Shown: positions 20,769-33,857, counted from the stretch's first letter. The stretch: DNA of 64,000 bases from Hyaloscypha bicolor E (GCF_002865645.1 NW_020194684.1:5247952-5311951); one strand, 5' to 3'. Notes: generated by a model from the sequence alone, not told the origin. Made by a program: numbers and translations.

Positions 20769-21563
20769 TCATTCCCAACTCTTCTCCCCTGGTAATTGTA
20801 CATCACACCCATTCAAGAACACACAAGTATAAGCATACAACCCCACATACTGAACCAGCTCCACCGCGGCCCCTCTCCCAAAGCACCACACAGCCTCCTC
20901 CCACCTCTCCTTCCCTAGCAATCCTTTCCTACTCACCAGTTCCAACTCACATCAAACGCCACACTCTCTTCCCTCCCTAAATCGTCGGACTTCTTCCCTT
21001 CCTTAATCACGTCAATTTGCGCCTTGGTTAGCGAATTGATTTGCGAGGCTACCCGCTCGTGTGCGTATCTGAACTCCAGAATCTCGCATTAGTCCTGTCC
21101 TAAAGGGATAGCAATGCTTAATTCAGAAACGCTATGGAGCTCCACTACTCCTCAAGATCTAACGCTAGCAAACAACAGCTCGCAAGACGAGTGAGGGAGT
21201 CAATGAATTGCGAAGAGGAACCAAGACTTACGTTTCGTAGGGAGACTGGTAGTACGAGCCGGTGGCGAGGATTGCGGTTTCCCGAGCGGAAGGCGGGAGA
21301 CCAGGGAGTGAGGAGACGGCGGACATGAAGGCGAAGAAGGGCTTGGAGAGGAGGGGCGCGAAGGGGCCGAGGTGGCCGCCTAAGGGCCTTTTGTATGTAA
21401 AGCTGGGGTTGGGTTAATTAGTTATGAGAGACGCGTGGTGTGGTGTGATTGCGGCTAACGCATCTCCAAAGAACTTCTCTGCTATTTGGGACATGTGGTC
21501 GTATGCTCCCTTTTGCTCTGGTGTGAGGTCTGAAGTCTTGATAGGAAGAAAGCGTTCAGACAT
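20769..21563 (-). pseudogene. Carboxymuconolactone decarboxylase (AhpD)-like gene with a 1-nt frameshift
   Basis: Minus-strand CMD/AhpD-fold protein. Exons 21563-21460, 21402-21232 and from 21068 splice cleanly. They read MSERFLPIKTSDLTPEQ, GGHLGPFAPLLSKPFFAFM, LPGLPPSARETAILATGSYY, YAHERVASQINSLTKAQIDV and EESVAFDV. Immediately after FDV (about 20953) the frame runs into TGA (20933-20935) and would give a 136-residue protein. The expected continuation (ELVSRKGLLG, then VELVQYVGLYAYTCVFLNG) is present in another frame down to a stop at 20769. One missing base explains the break; no intron with usable borders repairs it. Either a real recent frameshift removes the last about 60 residues, or it is a sequence error. 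The conserved Cys-x2-Cys/His of peroxidatic AhpD is not obvious. Confidence 0.75.
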
Positions 21564-22523
21564 TTTGGATGTTGATTTTATCTTTGAGATGAGAGGAGGA
21601 TTATCGTCTTCTTATAGGATCAAATACTGCCGAATTGACAGATTTGGAAGACAAAAAGCTCGAGGACTTCTCTTATCAGAGTATGAATGTTTATATGATA
21701 TGCTCATATATGATGTTCGACCCGAAGCTCTAGGTACTATAATAGTAAGATACACGACATTGACAAAAGGTATCTTACAATAGTGCGTACCTGTAAGTGC
21801 ATCCCCGAAGACAGTTAATGGAGGACGAGGGTACCAACCGAAGGTAAGGTAAGGGAAGTAGAAGTACGGTGACTGTACTGTGCCACATTTTGCTTCTCGT
21901 CGAAGGAACTTCCGGTGATGGCCAGAAATAACTCGAATTCTGGAAGATCAAGGCGAGGTAGATTAAAATAGTGTTGCTTCATAGATTGGAAGATCCGGGA
22001 TCTGCGAGGTAGGTTTAGTTCTGGGGAGTTGGAAAGGCCTACTCCGTGAGATCTCTCCTCATAGAAACTCAAGGTAGAACTATCTGCCGAGACTTCCACG
22101 GGTAGGACTTCGCTTCAGTGGACAAATAGCAGGGAGAATAGGTGGTGTGAGACTTGAACGGAAGATGAGAAGCCTTTGCAGTTCCTCCTTCTGGATCTTT
22201 CTCGTTCTAACAAGGTACAACTCCAGGGTAAGATAGGTATATGCTTGGAATGCACACACGGCTGGTCTTAAAACCTCACGGTTGAGCTCATAGGCTCGTC
22301 TGTCATAGTCCCACATCATAAGGCGGGCTGCGGTACATGCTAGATCGAAGGATCGGCGCTATCCCAAACAATCCCTTTCGATCCAAATGCCGGGCAGCAG
22401 TCTCTGCTCCAAGGGTGGCCTTGCAACTCTCGGACGGATTTCAGCATGAAACTTCCCCGCAGAACATATGGCGGTATATCCACTTGCCCTGCCTCATTCA
22501 ATATCTCAAATGCCCTCCTCTTC
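21564..22523. other. Intergenic region
   Basis: Minus-strand frames at 21815-22099 and 22080-22319 have protein-like composition (for example YELNREVLRPAVCAFQAYTY) but no known domain and no splice arrangement I could support. The stretch may be relic or the 3' region of the DUF202 gene. Confidence 0.35.
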
Positions 22524-22962
22524 TCAATCACCAAGCCTCATAGTAAGCACCAGCAAGCTAACATACGCCCCAAAACTCAACGCAGTCAAAACCACAACCG
22601 CATTCCCACTCGTCCTAAACTTCTTCCTGCCCATGCCATCCTCCCCCACTTCACTGAAAAACTGTCTGTTCCCTTCGTACCTCCGATACAAACTCACGAG
22701 CATGATCCCCACTCCATATGTAGCAAACAGGGCGCCGATGCTGTAGAATTCGGCAGTGAAGATTTTGAGGACCACGAGTGCAAAGGAGAATTGCCCGATT
22801 GCCGTGCGGACGTACGCCCCCTCAAACGTTCGTTGCGCGGCACGAATTTCGACGAGTCTTTAAAGGGAAAGAGGTTAGTCCGTTGAATATTTTAGAAGTT
22901 CGTAAATACGATGGGAGGCGGGACAAGGGATCTGAATAGGAAGGTGATGGTGAAGGATTCAT
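22524..22962 (-). CDS. DUF202-family small membrane protein, 2 exons
   Basis: Predicted 128-residue membrane protein. Exons 22962-22910 and 22857-22524 flank a 52-bp intron with GTATTT donor, a perfect ACTAAC branch site and TTTAAAG acceptor. The N-terminus is a short Ser/Pro-rich tail. The family block follows: EIRAAQRTFEGAYVRTAI, then a first hydrophobic helix ending KIFTAEF, a second (SIGALFATYGVGIMLVSLY), a basic loop YRRYEGNRQFFSEVG, and a third helix after KKFRTSGNA. Three membrane segments match DUF202 (YidH-like) proteins, whose function is unknown. The start is the first ATG compatible with the spliced frame. Confidence 0.75.
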
Positions 22963-24322
22963 TCTAGAATTTGCGAGGAAAAAGCAGATGCAGAGTCGGC
23001 TCTTGAAACAGCTACAAATGACAGTCGCCACGCCTCGCACAGCTTGAACAAGAGACTTTCTGCATTTGGACTTGGAGAGAAGAGGAGAGATTGCCACCAC
23101 GTGTTTGTGCGTTGGAGACGGCGGACGAGGACGCCGGGGAACCGGAAGAGGAAAAGAACAGGGAGCACGAACTCTTGCGCAGTCAAGATAACAGAGCGGG
23201 CGCGGTGGAGGCGCAGGTGTAAACGGTCTTCTGGATGCGGCTGCAGAACGTTTATCAGAGACATGTTTCAACGGGAGGGAGCGGAGCGCCCCGTTTTCGC
23301 GGTGTGGAAATGAAGGGACGCACCTCGAACATGTCGACGAAGTGGTTGAAGAGGGGCATGGCTGCGTGATATTTGCGCGTTGGCTGGCTGGATGTCGTCG
23401 TTGTGCCACGGACAAGGGTTTGGGATTATTGCGTGCTGTCGTGAGGGTTGCTTATTTGCGAGCAACGTGGGGTAGACGAGGGATGACCACCAGTGACGGG
23501 AAGATCTCGAGACAGGGGTATTTGATGCCTTGTTTATGTGGCCACCAGGCATCAGTGCACCTTCGACCTATCTCGGAAGAAGTAAAACACAAGTCTTGTT
23601 GGGCCGAGGCTCTGCTTCAGATAAAGGCAACGTCGACAGCAGACGGACCTCACAATCGCATCATGGGAGACTGCAGACCTCTGATAGCTTCGCGCTGCTG
23701 AAATTTCGATATTTGACAAGGTTGAAGCAAATTGGCAATGACAAGAGCCGATATTTGCAATGCGTACAGCACAAAAGCAGCAAAGCTCCCCTCTTCCCCT
23801 CGATCTCCTTTTCCATAACTTCCAGCTCCCCTCCTTAAAACCATGTACAAAAATGCTCGACCGAGACCAGTGCTCCCTTTTCATGCTCCTACCTCGTCCT
23901 TCCCCCAGAATCGTTAAGTCATTAGGTGGTACAATATACATGTCGTTGTGGTGTGAGCTTCACCACCTCGCCCGAGTCTTCTCTAATCTCTAGACAGATC
24001 GTGTGATCTTGGATTGAAGGTTCTTTTTGGGTCCATATTCCTGACCCGGAGTCCAGTGCTTTTGGTGTCTCTCGTCTCCTTCCGTCGGTTCTTGAAATAT
24101 TTACTCGCATTGCCGCTGTTCTGTCGTTCCGTGTTCCGCCGCAAATTCCTCCTTTCCCATTGCGTAATATTTCTGTCTCAACTCCATAAATTTCCTTCTT
24201 CCTCCATCTGACCATTTCCAATTATCCGCGAAAGATAATCTTGGTACAAATCTCACGATTTGGAAGTCCATATTCGTTGGTAACCCACGCGACACCAGTT
24301 GCCGTCTCGCCTGTGGCCCCTT
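22963..24322. other. Intergenic region
   Basis: About 1.36 kb between two minus-strand genes. It holds the DUF202 promoter and the 3' end of the Zn2Cys6 gene. Open frames on both strands (for example 22822-23415) look like by-products of G+C-rich DNA. No gene supported. Confidence 0.4.
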
Positions 24323-25925
24323 TTATCGCCCTGAATGAGGTGGTGGGTAATAAATTCCGCCTGCTGGATCTCCATAGCCATAATTTGGGGGAGGCCCATG
24401 GGCTCCTTCTCCTTGAACTGGTGGACCTCCTTGAAGATGGGGCAAGCTTCCATGAGGCGCGTAACCCCCATAATGATCAGCCCCAGAACTTGGTGGTTTC
24501 TGATACGAGTATGGTTGTTGCCAGCTAGAATAGGGGACTGGAGGTAAAGAGCCCGCAGAATGAGGATGCTGTGGAGTGTCAGGAAGTCCTGCAGAACTTG
24601 TTTCAGATGGTGGAATTGCGCTTCCAGAGGTTGAAATTGGAGGTGGGTACATGCCAGAGGATGGCAGCACGCGTGGCTTGGTTGTGTAATGGTCCGAACC
24701 TGGTTGAGAAGGTGGATGACTGTATTGAGAGTAATGCTGGTGGTGCTGACTCTGCAAACCTTCGAGATTGCTGTATGAGATCGAACGCTGAGGAACGGAC
24801 CAGGACATATCATCTCTCGGGCTAGCCTCCGGATGCGGAGCTGGCCAATTTTGCTGTGGCGGTATTTGTAGATTAGGAGTAAATGGCGAGAAAGCTGGTG
24901 TTAGTGGTGAGTCTTGAGGATTCACTCTCCAGTATGGCTGAGGCACATCCGAAGTGGGCGCCTTCGTGCTGGGAGAAGCATCCGGAGCCATCCAGTTAGT
25001 TGGGCCCGGAGGGTATTCAAAGTTGCGGGAAGATGTAACGACTGCAGAGTCGTTAGATACCGTTTGCGGTGGCAGGTGACGAAAGCTCGCACCTTTGTTT
25101 TCTGGAGAGAAGCTTTCCGTTCGTTGACGCTTCATTTGAGGTCCACCAAGATCTTGAATGGGAGGCATGCTCAAATGTGGGTACGGCAACGTCTGAGGCA
25201 TCTCGGGGAGCTGGCCTGATGATGTCGAAGGAGATGAGGATTCCTCTGACGCTCTTTCAGTTCCACTCTGAGCCTTCGAACCTCTTCGTCTGGGATCTGG
25301 TGGAGGCTGCTGATCGACTGGATAAAAATTGCATTCTTTTTTCAACCTGATGCAATTCGAACAGCGATTCTGTGGATCAGCAGGTGCTGGAATGCACCTA
25401 ATCTTTCTTCGCCGACAGTGACCTAAGAACAGCGGTCAGTGACTAAGGTCTCGAAAGAAACTTCCTTCAACGCCTTTTCGAATCACGAAAATGCTTACCG
25501 CATGCTACAGAGGTCCTGTGATAGCCCAGTTTATTCCTCCTCTTATCTGCCGACAGGGCAAGCGCAGCGGCTTCTGCTGTTGCTGGACCCCGCACATTTG
25601 GGGTAGACATGGATCTCTTAACCTTTGCCGACTTCGAAGATGCAGAACTTGTCTCTTTCTTGAGACTCGGAGACCTTGGTTTTGCTTGAGCGGGCGAAGC
25701 TGGTTGCGTGTGATCTAACGGAGGATTGTGATAGCTGGGGATCATGCTAGGAGGAGCGTCCAAACCAGATGATGGCAGCGGATATTGATATGACATGGAG
25801 TTTGGAATCCCTTCCGATCCAGTGGATGAGAATGTCGAGTGAGGGTCGCCCGGGTTCCACATGCCTGACTTTGAATAGAAAGGTGTTTGGACCGAGACTG
25901 CCATCAATTGCGATTGCCCCCCCAT
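24323..25925 (-). CDS. Zn(2)-Cys(6) transcription factor, 2 exons
   Basis: Fungal binuclear-zinc-cluster regulator. Exons 25925-25499 and 25422-24323 give 508 residues; the 76-bp intron (GTAAGC..TTCTTAG) splits the Gly codon inside the cluster. The cluster reads C-x2-C-x6-C-x10-C-x2-C-x6-C: the first half is CGHCRRRKIRC, the second CSNCIRLKKEC, starting near residue 142. The DNA-binding domain is thus internal, preceded by a Ser/Pro-rich region with a basic KSAKVKRSMS stretch. The remaining about 340 residues are Pro/Ser/Gln/Tyr-rich and end in Gly/Pro/Tyr repeats; no fungal-specific middle homology domain is seen. The target is unknown. The ATG at 25925 (MGGQSQLMAV) was taken as start; an upstream exon cannot be excluded. 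Confidence 0.85.
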
Positions 25926-26520
25926 GCGACTATTACTTTTTGGATGGGTTACCGAGGTTGGTGGCCCTTCTCGAAGTCTGCTAGAAAGATCTTCCTCGAA
26001 CAGGCCTAAGGTGATCGTGTGCTCGCTCAGGATTTTCGATGTTCAGCCCTCTCGTTTTATGATTCCTTTCCAACAGGAGTTCGAAGCAATCGCGTCCAGG
26101 AAGCGAGCCGACAGAAGGATGATGTCGATTTAAGCAGGCCGCGGCACTTTCACTGGGCGTTGAAATGGCGGTTGAAAGACGGGCGGTGAGGAACACAACG
26201 AAACCAATTGTGCGCTGGTCTCAGTCTCTTCAAGGCGCAGTCCTATTCTTGAATTGAGACGAGGCAAAACCTGTGGAGAGGAAGGGACTGTTTATGGCTT
26301 TGGCGAGTGCAGTAGTGAGGACTTGGTGCTAATTGCAGGCGGCAGGAGCCAGTGAACTTGTCTCTGATGGGATAAGCAGCCTTCGTGGGGAGTTCAACAG
26401 CCAGGAGGACGAATGGGAGAAGAAGGCTTCAAGCCACTAGCAGCATCGTTCTTGGAGCACGCTGCTTGAAGTGAATTTGGCTTCTGGCTGGGTGGAAGGA
26501 AAAGAAGGTTTTACTCCGAT

Positions 26521-26572
26521 GAGATGGAGCACTGAGATGGAGCACTGAGATGGAGCACTGAGATGGAGCACT
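26521..26572. repeat. Minisatellite, 4 perfect copies of GAGATGGAGCACT
   Basis: Four head-to-tail identical 13-bp units. Perfect identity suggests recent expansion or ongoing slippage. It lies about 600 bp upstream of the Zn2Cys6 start codon. Confidence 0.9.
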
Positions 26573-27269
26573 AAGTAGAGGGACGTGAAACCGAACGAGT
26601 GATCCACGGCCAGTGACTGTCAAGTAGGGTCAAAAATCGACAGGTGGCAAAGAAGATGGGGAAGCTTGAAGAAGCATATCTAGAGATCTTCAAGAGCAGC
26701 CTTTAGACTACTTGGGACAAACATTGGAGGTACGTCTGCGACGCCACGAGATTGGGTAACATTAAAGGCAAGCCCCACCCCCTGGGACTTCGTCACGGAT
26801 CAATTCGATGCTTGTCAGCTAGAGGCCCAGCGACCAGCCCAGCCCTAGCAGACTTCTTCTACATGGCACCCCTGGCTCCCTTGACGCCACTATTTCTATT
26901 CCGATGGCAGTAGTTCGTATATTTTTGACGCTACTCCGACTCACGTCAAGTGTAGCTGGGCCAGACAAGCCAGGCGTGCTGACCGAAGATTGAGGGGCTC
27001 ATTGGGGTCCTTGGGCCATGTCAATCGCAGACCCTCGATCCGGCATGGACTTCGGGCACGCAACACTGAGGGGTACCCAGTATCCAGATTGCCACGGGAG
27101 GGTCTTGCATTGCTGGGCCTACGGAGAGCCAGAGGGGTGGAAGGGAGGTTGCTTCCGGCCAAGGAGGAAATAAGATAAAGAGGGGGGTGGGCTGTCCAAC
27201 TTCCTAACAGCCTCGAGGCTCGGAGTCGGGCTTCTGAGACAGAGCCTGACAGGCTGGGACGGCTACGGG

Positions 27270-27340
27270 CTGGCGCTGGGCTGGAGTTGGAGCTGGTGCT
27301 GGAGCTGGTGTTGGTGTTAGTATTGGTGTTGGCTCTGGCC
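27270..27340. repeat. Degenerate GCTGGA/GTTGGT short repeat
   Basis: Runs of GCTGG(A/T)G(C/T)TGG and GTTGGTGTT units in a G/T-rich tract. Read on the minus strand it gives Asn-Thr and Ala-Pro repeats, which explains the frames there without implying a gene. Confidence 0.6.
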
Positions 27341-27930
27341 CACACTTCAGTGGGCCCAGCAGAGCGCGAGTTCTGACAGATCCCAAGCGCGCAACAAACT
27401 CGCAGTGGTCGTCAGCGTGGCCCATCGGCGCGGTGCAGGCGTCGCGTGGCCGAGGACAGAGGGCAGAGCGCAGCGTGGTTCTGTTCAGATGGCATCGGCG
27501 TTCGATAGTTCTGGTGTCGAGTTAGCGGTGCGCCACAGATCCGAGGAGCCCTGGGTCGTCCGGCGGCGTTGCTTGGGAGTTGGGACTTGCGCGCTTTGGG
27601 GATCGGGAAGCGCATGTGCTGGCTGGTGTGCTCGTGGTGCTGGGAGACCCAGCAACAAAAAATCGCCAGACCATGCTTCACGGTTCACCATGCCTCGCGC
27701 CGTCACTTCCCCGATTTGACAGCGGACAATTGCCCCAGGGATCGCAGCGATCCAATCGATGATCACGAGAGCCGGCAGCGATGCGCCCTGCACTCGTCCG
27801 TGCCAGAGCCAAAAGGGCTTGACTTCAACTTGCAAATCATGTCCTTTGCTGCTGCTGCTGTTGCTGCTGGTGGTGCTGTTGCGGTTGCTGCACCACGGCC
27901 CCCCTCCCAGCCTGCGCTGCCCTCCCTGCC

Positions 27931-27960
27931 CTGGTCCTGGTCCTGGTCCTGGTCCTGGAC
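27931..27960. repeat. (CTGGTC)5 microsatellite
   Basis: Five 6-bp units, the last one imperfect. A CTG/TTG-rich tract precedes it at about 27845-27890. Confidence 0.85.
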
Positions 27961-28999
27961 GTCCGACTCCGCAAATCCTAACTCACACGTCGCGCCATAC
28001 CCGTCTGGATAATCTTGTACGACCTTCTTCAGCTGTGCTGCAGCATCCTGGCTCCTCAACCTCAACTCTTGGAATTAACCCAATTCATGCTTTCTTCTTC
28101 TGCACATACATCCGCAAAGCAGGGTTGCCGGGCAAGGGTGGCACTTGGGATCCCACCGACGTGTGGGCGTCCTATCAGGCTGCCCCTTCATTACTGATAT
28201 TGTCATGTCAGGCACTTTCCACAGCCTTCACCATTCAGTTCATAGGCGGATCTTTGCGCCGCTGACTCGTTGTATGTGAGGGGATGAGATTAAAGGCCCC
28301 ACGGGCCCACGGATGTGCACCTGCATCTGAGGAGGAGGCCTGGAGGACAACGTTGTGAAGAGATCCAAACACCACCCCTACGGATGTCGAACCTTGATCG
28401 TTGCGTGGGCGCCGTCGATCACTCTCTCCCATGTTTGAAGTGCCTTTCCGGGTCCTTGGGAGCCAGCAATAAGTAATGAGGCAGGAGCAAAGATTGGACC
28501 GGGGGTAGCTCCAGTTTACGTGGGATGTTTCTGCTCCCGACTGTGCAATCCGATCAGAAATTCCTGGGCATGCTCGCGGATTGGTGGCGGCCCTTGAAGT
28601 TGGACTCCTGAAGGGGTCATTGATGTTCTGGTCCCTAGCTTTCGCTGCTTTCTGGATCGGGGCATCAGAAGCGAACGCGATAACGTCCCTCGAATCCCAG
28701 GAATGTGGATGATGGATCTCCAAGCAGAATCTCGCCATTTATTCACAACCCCCAGTGATCTCCAAAAGCCGAGAAGGTTAGATCTCAGGCACTTGAAGAC
28801 TTGGGACATTTTGGCTCCCATGATTTTACAACGCACCGAGAGACTCGAGACTTCAAATGATTACAGGCACTCAGAGACATTTCCAGCAAGCAAGGGTATA
28901 TATTTAGGTGCAAGCTAGAAGGGCGGGAGACCTCGGAGACCGGCTGCAGGAAAGACATGCCACCTGCAGTGGGATTTGGAAACACCCCTCGACAGACAT

Positions 29000-31900
29000 A
29001 ATTCGACATTTGACAGACGACATCTGCTGGATTTCCAGCTGTGCATGCTCGATAGTAAGGTTCATGCAGACTATGGAAGAAGCAACGTGCAAAACTCAAC
29101 CGCCAGCCTTTTCATCATTTTATGGGTTCCTGCAGGAGTTCCAATGACGTCGTCCTTGAGCTTGACAACGCCAATGGCTTTCTGTCGAAGGCGCCCAACT
29201 TTGGCGGTTACGAATTTCACAGCCAACAGTGCTTTTTCCTCGCGCTCTTCTCCTGATCTCGACAATTGCGATTCGCATGATTCATTCTCTCTGCCAATGT
29301 CCTGGCATGATGGAACCCAACTGGCGTCCCAGAGTCAAGCTGAGGAGAATCTTTTCCTCCACACCCCTTTTAGCCAAAAGCTGCTCGCGCCGCAGCTGCA
29401 CTCCCCCACCAATTTCTTCACTCCCAAAGTTATGGTACAGACTATCGATGATGTTCATTATGGCGCTCCATGCCTTGTAGGAACCCTGTAGCTCCTTTGC
29501 CTCCATAGTCAATCGCCTTCGCCCAAGGCAACTTTTGAGTTTTTCCTCAACTCTTCGCCTCTTTACTGTACCACACATCGGCGCGGTCACAGCGGTGGCG
29601 GGCTAGGAGGTCTTCGTTCAGCAAGTATCCGGAACGAGAAATTCTCCGATCAGCCTCCTTTTGTCGGCCGAAAATTTTAGGGGCAACACTTGCCAACGGG
29701 GCCGACGATGACAGTCCCGGCCGCCAATGAAGGGGGTGTGGTGGTAATGCTTGCGATTGGCCCACAGGCAAGTGCAAGAGCAGGGCCGGAAGATCGTAAC
29801 CTAGTGGAGAAGGTCGTGATGGTTCTGCACTACCAGTATTTTGAAATTTCTGATGCTGCTCAAACAGGACATCAAGCCTTTCATCCCGGCTGCCACGAGA
29901 TCAAGAGCCTATCGACATTCGGTTGGCAGATCTCTCTCCAGTGCGGGATGATCCCGCAGTCGCCAGGCACATGGCTTTCCCTCATTCTCTGGGTTCAGAC
30001 TTTTTTCATTTCATCCGATGATCGCGGTGTTTCAGGTTTTCAATTATTCCACCTACGGTTACGGTACCACCGTACGGATCCACAGCATTACCAACTTCAG
30101 AGTTCAAAGAATGGCGAGGCGGAGGATGCCAACATGTAATTCTTCCTTGCTTGGGACTTCTTATTACCCACTTTTGGCAAGAGTTCCTCGGTCCGAATTT
30201 GGAATTCACCACTTTTTCGCTCAGCGATAAATGCAGCGTTAAGGAGACTGCATCCAGCCTACCAAATCGTCTCTGCTTTACGATCTCCGCGAATGAATAA
30301 TAGAAAGCTAGCTCATAATGGGTTTACTCCGCTGCTGCTCCAATCACAGAGGATGTGCTGATCGCCGATGGAGCTGCAGAAGGCTGAGACATCAATGTCG
30401 GATGAACTTTCAACCTGTTGACTCCAGCAAATCAGAAGTTTAATGCAAAGCACAGTTCGTCTCGAAAAGCTATTCTTGGACATTTTGCCGATAAGGTCAT
30501 GATTCATTTATTATTCAATCACAGGCACCCTATCGCCTTGGCATCATCGCAAATTTCCTCCATGCAGGACACAGACGTCGCCCCCGTGGGGTCGCAGGAC
30601 AAGGCTCCAGTTGGCTCAGCGAAGCTCTAAATTTAGTCGGTGAATGAAATGATCCTCGCTCATAGAACAACTAGTGCATGTGCGTATCCTCACCACTGGG
30701 TGCAGTGGTGACTATTCTGTGAGCAAGGTTTCAGGTTTCGTCTCCAACATCTGAACTCAGCTTGGATGCCAGACACTTCACCTTATTAGGCTGTGTGCTA
30801 TCGAACAATACCGCCAGCCTTTAATTTTCACATAACAGAATATGGACGTCATATCACAATACAAGGGCGTCAAATGGTACCACAATTCATTGTCTCACCT
30901 TCACTGACCTCGTCACAATACTGCACTCAAACCTGCAATCCCAAAATCGAAAGTCGCGATTTGGTTAATCAAATTCGTCTACTGGTACTACTCTGGTAGT
31001 GAAATTCAGGGTTCGCTAGGAAGATAAGTCGCTCCTCACAGAGCTGACGTGGACAAGACGCCTTTTCCGTCTGGTTTTTTGGTAACTTCAAAATTTCAAG
31101 ACTTCTGACAAGTATTCTCAAGCTACCGCTGCTCGGGGAGAGTTAAGCCTAATCACAAAAATATTTACATATCAGGGCGCCATGGTACGATCGAGATTGT
31201 TCACGAAGAACATTAATAATTGAAGGGGGTTTTCATATAGTTCTGGGGCATTGTATTTCTCATGTGGATACACGAACTGTGCATGTATTGATGCATGTGG
31301 GTCTCCCTTCAGCGGGCCTCTTCGGTTGAAGTCTCCGGAAATCCCCAGCTTTCATCTTAGGCAGGCCTAAATAACTTATCTGACATGTACAGTACTCTGC
31401 GTCAGCCTCCTCGATAACGTTCATATCATAAACTTTATCCATTAGCCCCAGCATGCGGTAGTCTGTTCTGCGAGGCTGAAAGCCAAGGCCTGATATATCC
31501 CGGGACGTAAGGTATTCTTTCATCCCATATTTCTGAGGCTCGAGCGAAGCTCAGGATCCTGTCCCGGAGACTGTCCTTCGGGCTAATGATATCTAAACTC
31601 TATGACATCTGCCAGTCTCTCGTCGAGATTGAAGTACTTCCTTTAATGCCACCGTGCATGTAGCATCTGTGAAAGGTCGTCACAATATCAGCTCACATAT
31701 CGCTGCAACTACTCAATGTCCTTATGCAGTTCCTGGTATAGGTCCAAGATTCTCATGCAAGGTGCCACCGTGATCCTTCGACATGCCTGAGCTAGGTTGA
31801 GCAAGGTTCTGCTGGTATGAATAGGATCCCGGAACCCGATAACAGAGGATCTTTATTGCATAACAGTCTAAATATCTCTAGGATGATGGGGACCCTTCAA

Positions 31901-33857
31901 TTCAACAACACCCTACACTCAAAGTTGCTTGGAGATATTCAGGGAATAAACTTAATCAGCACCTACGGGGCAGGCTAAACAACTACCTGGAGCTCCTGGC
32001 ATTTCTGGCCAGCAATGGATATCGAGGGGAGATAGGCTTACCCTCCGAACACCTTGTTTTCTTCCTTCTCCTTGTCGGGTGCTGTTGGTAGGGTTCCAAT
32101 TGAAAAGAAGAAAGGACAACATCGACATCACACCTTTGCATTCGTTCATTCATATCTTCCTTCGGAGGCATATGATCGTCAAGACTTCTTCATGAGTCTA
32201 TGCATAGGCCAAAGAATTGAATTCGTCCTGGGTCAATTGCACGTCCATGTGCCTCCTTCCGCACACAGGATCTCAACTATCCATCAATGAGAGCACCTCA
32301 TATTTTGAACAAACACATTTGAGCAAAGTACAAGATGGCAGAGCTCGAAAGCACTCTAAGGGGTACAAGAAGCTTAACCACTGCAGGACATTCTCAGTTA
32401 TGATGATGCCAATGCATTCCAGAGAAGCCAAGCTACCTTTTGGATTTGATTTATAGCATGAAGGAGGACACTTCCACGACAGATACGCACAGGTAGTCTG
32501 GTAGCTCGTTAGTTCTCACGCAGGTTTCACAGGCAACGATATTTCACCTGCTGCCAGGGCACCACGATAGTTAGGCTCTTTTCTTCCAGTTCAGGAAGAA
32601 TATGTCATACCACAGGAGACACAACTGTCATGTCAAGTTCAAAATATCCCTTTCTCTAAGTTACCTACGCGGTCGATGAGTTGGTCAACGAATCATTCTT
32701 TACGGCTCAGATCAATGTCCTATGAGAACAGAACATCCATGAGAGGTCTGGGGGTTACATTGGAGTGGTGAGAATATGTTACAGCGAGTTAGGTAGGCGG
32801 GTGGTCACAAACTCATGGCTCATAGCAATTTCATCATGGAGGGTTTAGGCGGAGCTGGGCATGCCAAGGCATATGTTAGGCGCACTACACAAGGTTGAAG
32901 GTGAGGTTGGAAGCTCTGCAGATTGTCAGAAGTCAAGACACATCTCCTTAGCACAAAATGAATAGAACGACTTGATTCCGAGGCTTGCTGTGCATTTCTG
33001 CTAGGCAAGTCAGCCGGGTGTGCCGCCACAAGGCCCCTGAAATCCCTGCCGGTCGCAGTTTCAATCCCTACTGTCTGACCTCGTCCGATGCTGAGAAAGA
33101 CGTCGTTCTTGGTCGTATCACTTTTTTCGTGATGAGCGAAGATGACTACGGCGCCTTTTGAAATCTCATGATTTGCGTGTAAGAGTCTACCTCAATGCTA
33201 TCATTTTCAACCTGGAGAACACAATCACCTCAACATTTAGGAGTAAAGGTCTTGAGGAATGAATAGCCCCATGTCGGGTTGCCGCCCATCCACTGCCAAA
33301 TCCTTGCCCCCTTTTTTTGCCCTCATTTAACCGAAGTCGGTAAACGAAAAAGTTTCACGCCACTCGAAAGGGGGGCCTTCGGTTATCTGAGATTCAGATC
33401 GATGCAGTGGAACTTCAAATTTGCTGGGATAATGCTGGTGGATGCGTGCAAATGCAGATCAACGGAAGTGGGGTGGGTGGATGGTCCCGGAATTTGGGAG
33501 ACGAGGTTGGCTCTCCACGTCACCTTGATCCGAAGACACGAGCTGCGTTCAACTGCACTTTCAATTTTGAGCTTAGAAGCTCGAAAGATAGAAAACATTC
33601 TTTGCTGTGCCGTTCGTTGCCCAGTTATTATTCAGCTTCTATCTGACTAGAGGATCTTCAGGGAGGATGAAATCGACTTTACGTTGCAGTGCAGCTTGCC
33701 TTGCTCCCTAGGGTGTAGCTTTACATGGACTCCCCTCTCCTCACATGAGCAGAAAAGACCATCGAGAGCTAGTACATGAATTGATTCCGATATATCTCTT
33801 TGGACCAGGGCATTATGGGGTTCATGAACGTCTTCACAGGTCTTCTTTTTCTCGTAG
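29000..33857. other. Gene-poor region, part 2
   Basis: No gene supported. Frames such as 28976-29491 (+), 29282-29590 (-) and 31260-31523 (-) lack domains and convincing splice partners. The minus frame at 31260-31523 looks slightly protein-like and could be relic. I see no transposase, reverse transcriptase, long terminal repeats or inverted ends. Codon-like periodicity is not evident by eye. Confidence 0.4.

Larger units (their letters stand above)
25926..28999. other. Gene-poor region, part 1
   Basis: First part of an about 8-kb stretch without a supportable gene. It holds the upstream region of the Zn2Cys6 gene, a 13-bp minisatellite (26521-26572) and several short sequence repeats around 27270-27960. 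Many overlapping frames at 27400-28300 lie in G+C-rich repetitive DNA and show no domain. Confidence 0.4.

Noticed and set aside
28976..29590. Open frames on both strands as a candidate gene
   Set aside because: Overlapping frames without domains, splice partners or conserved motifs.
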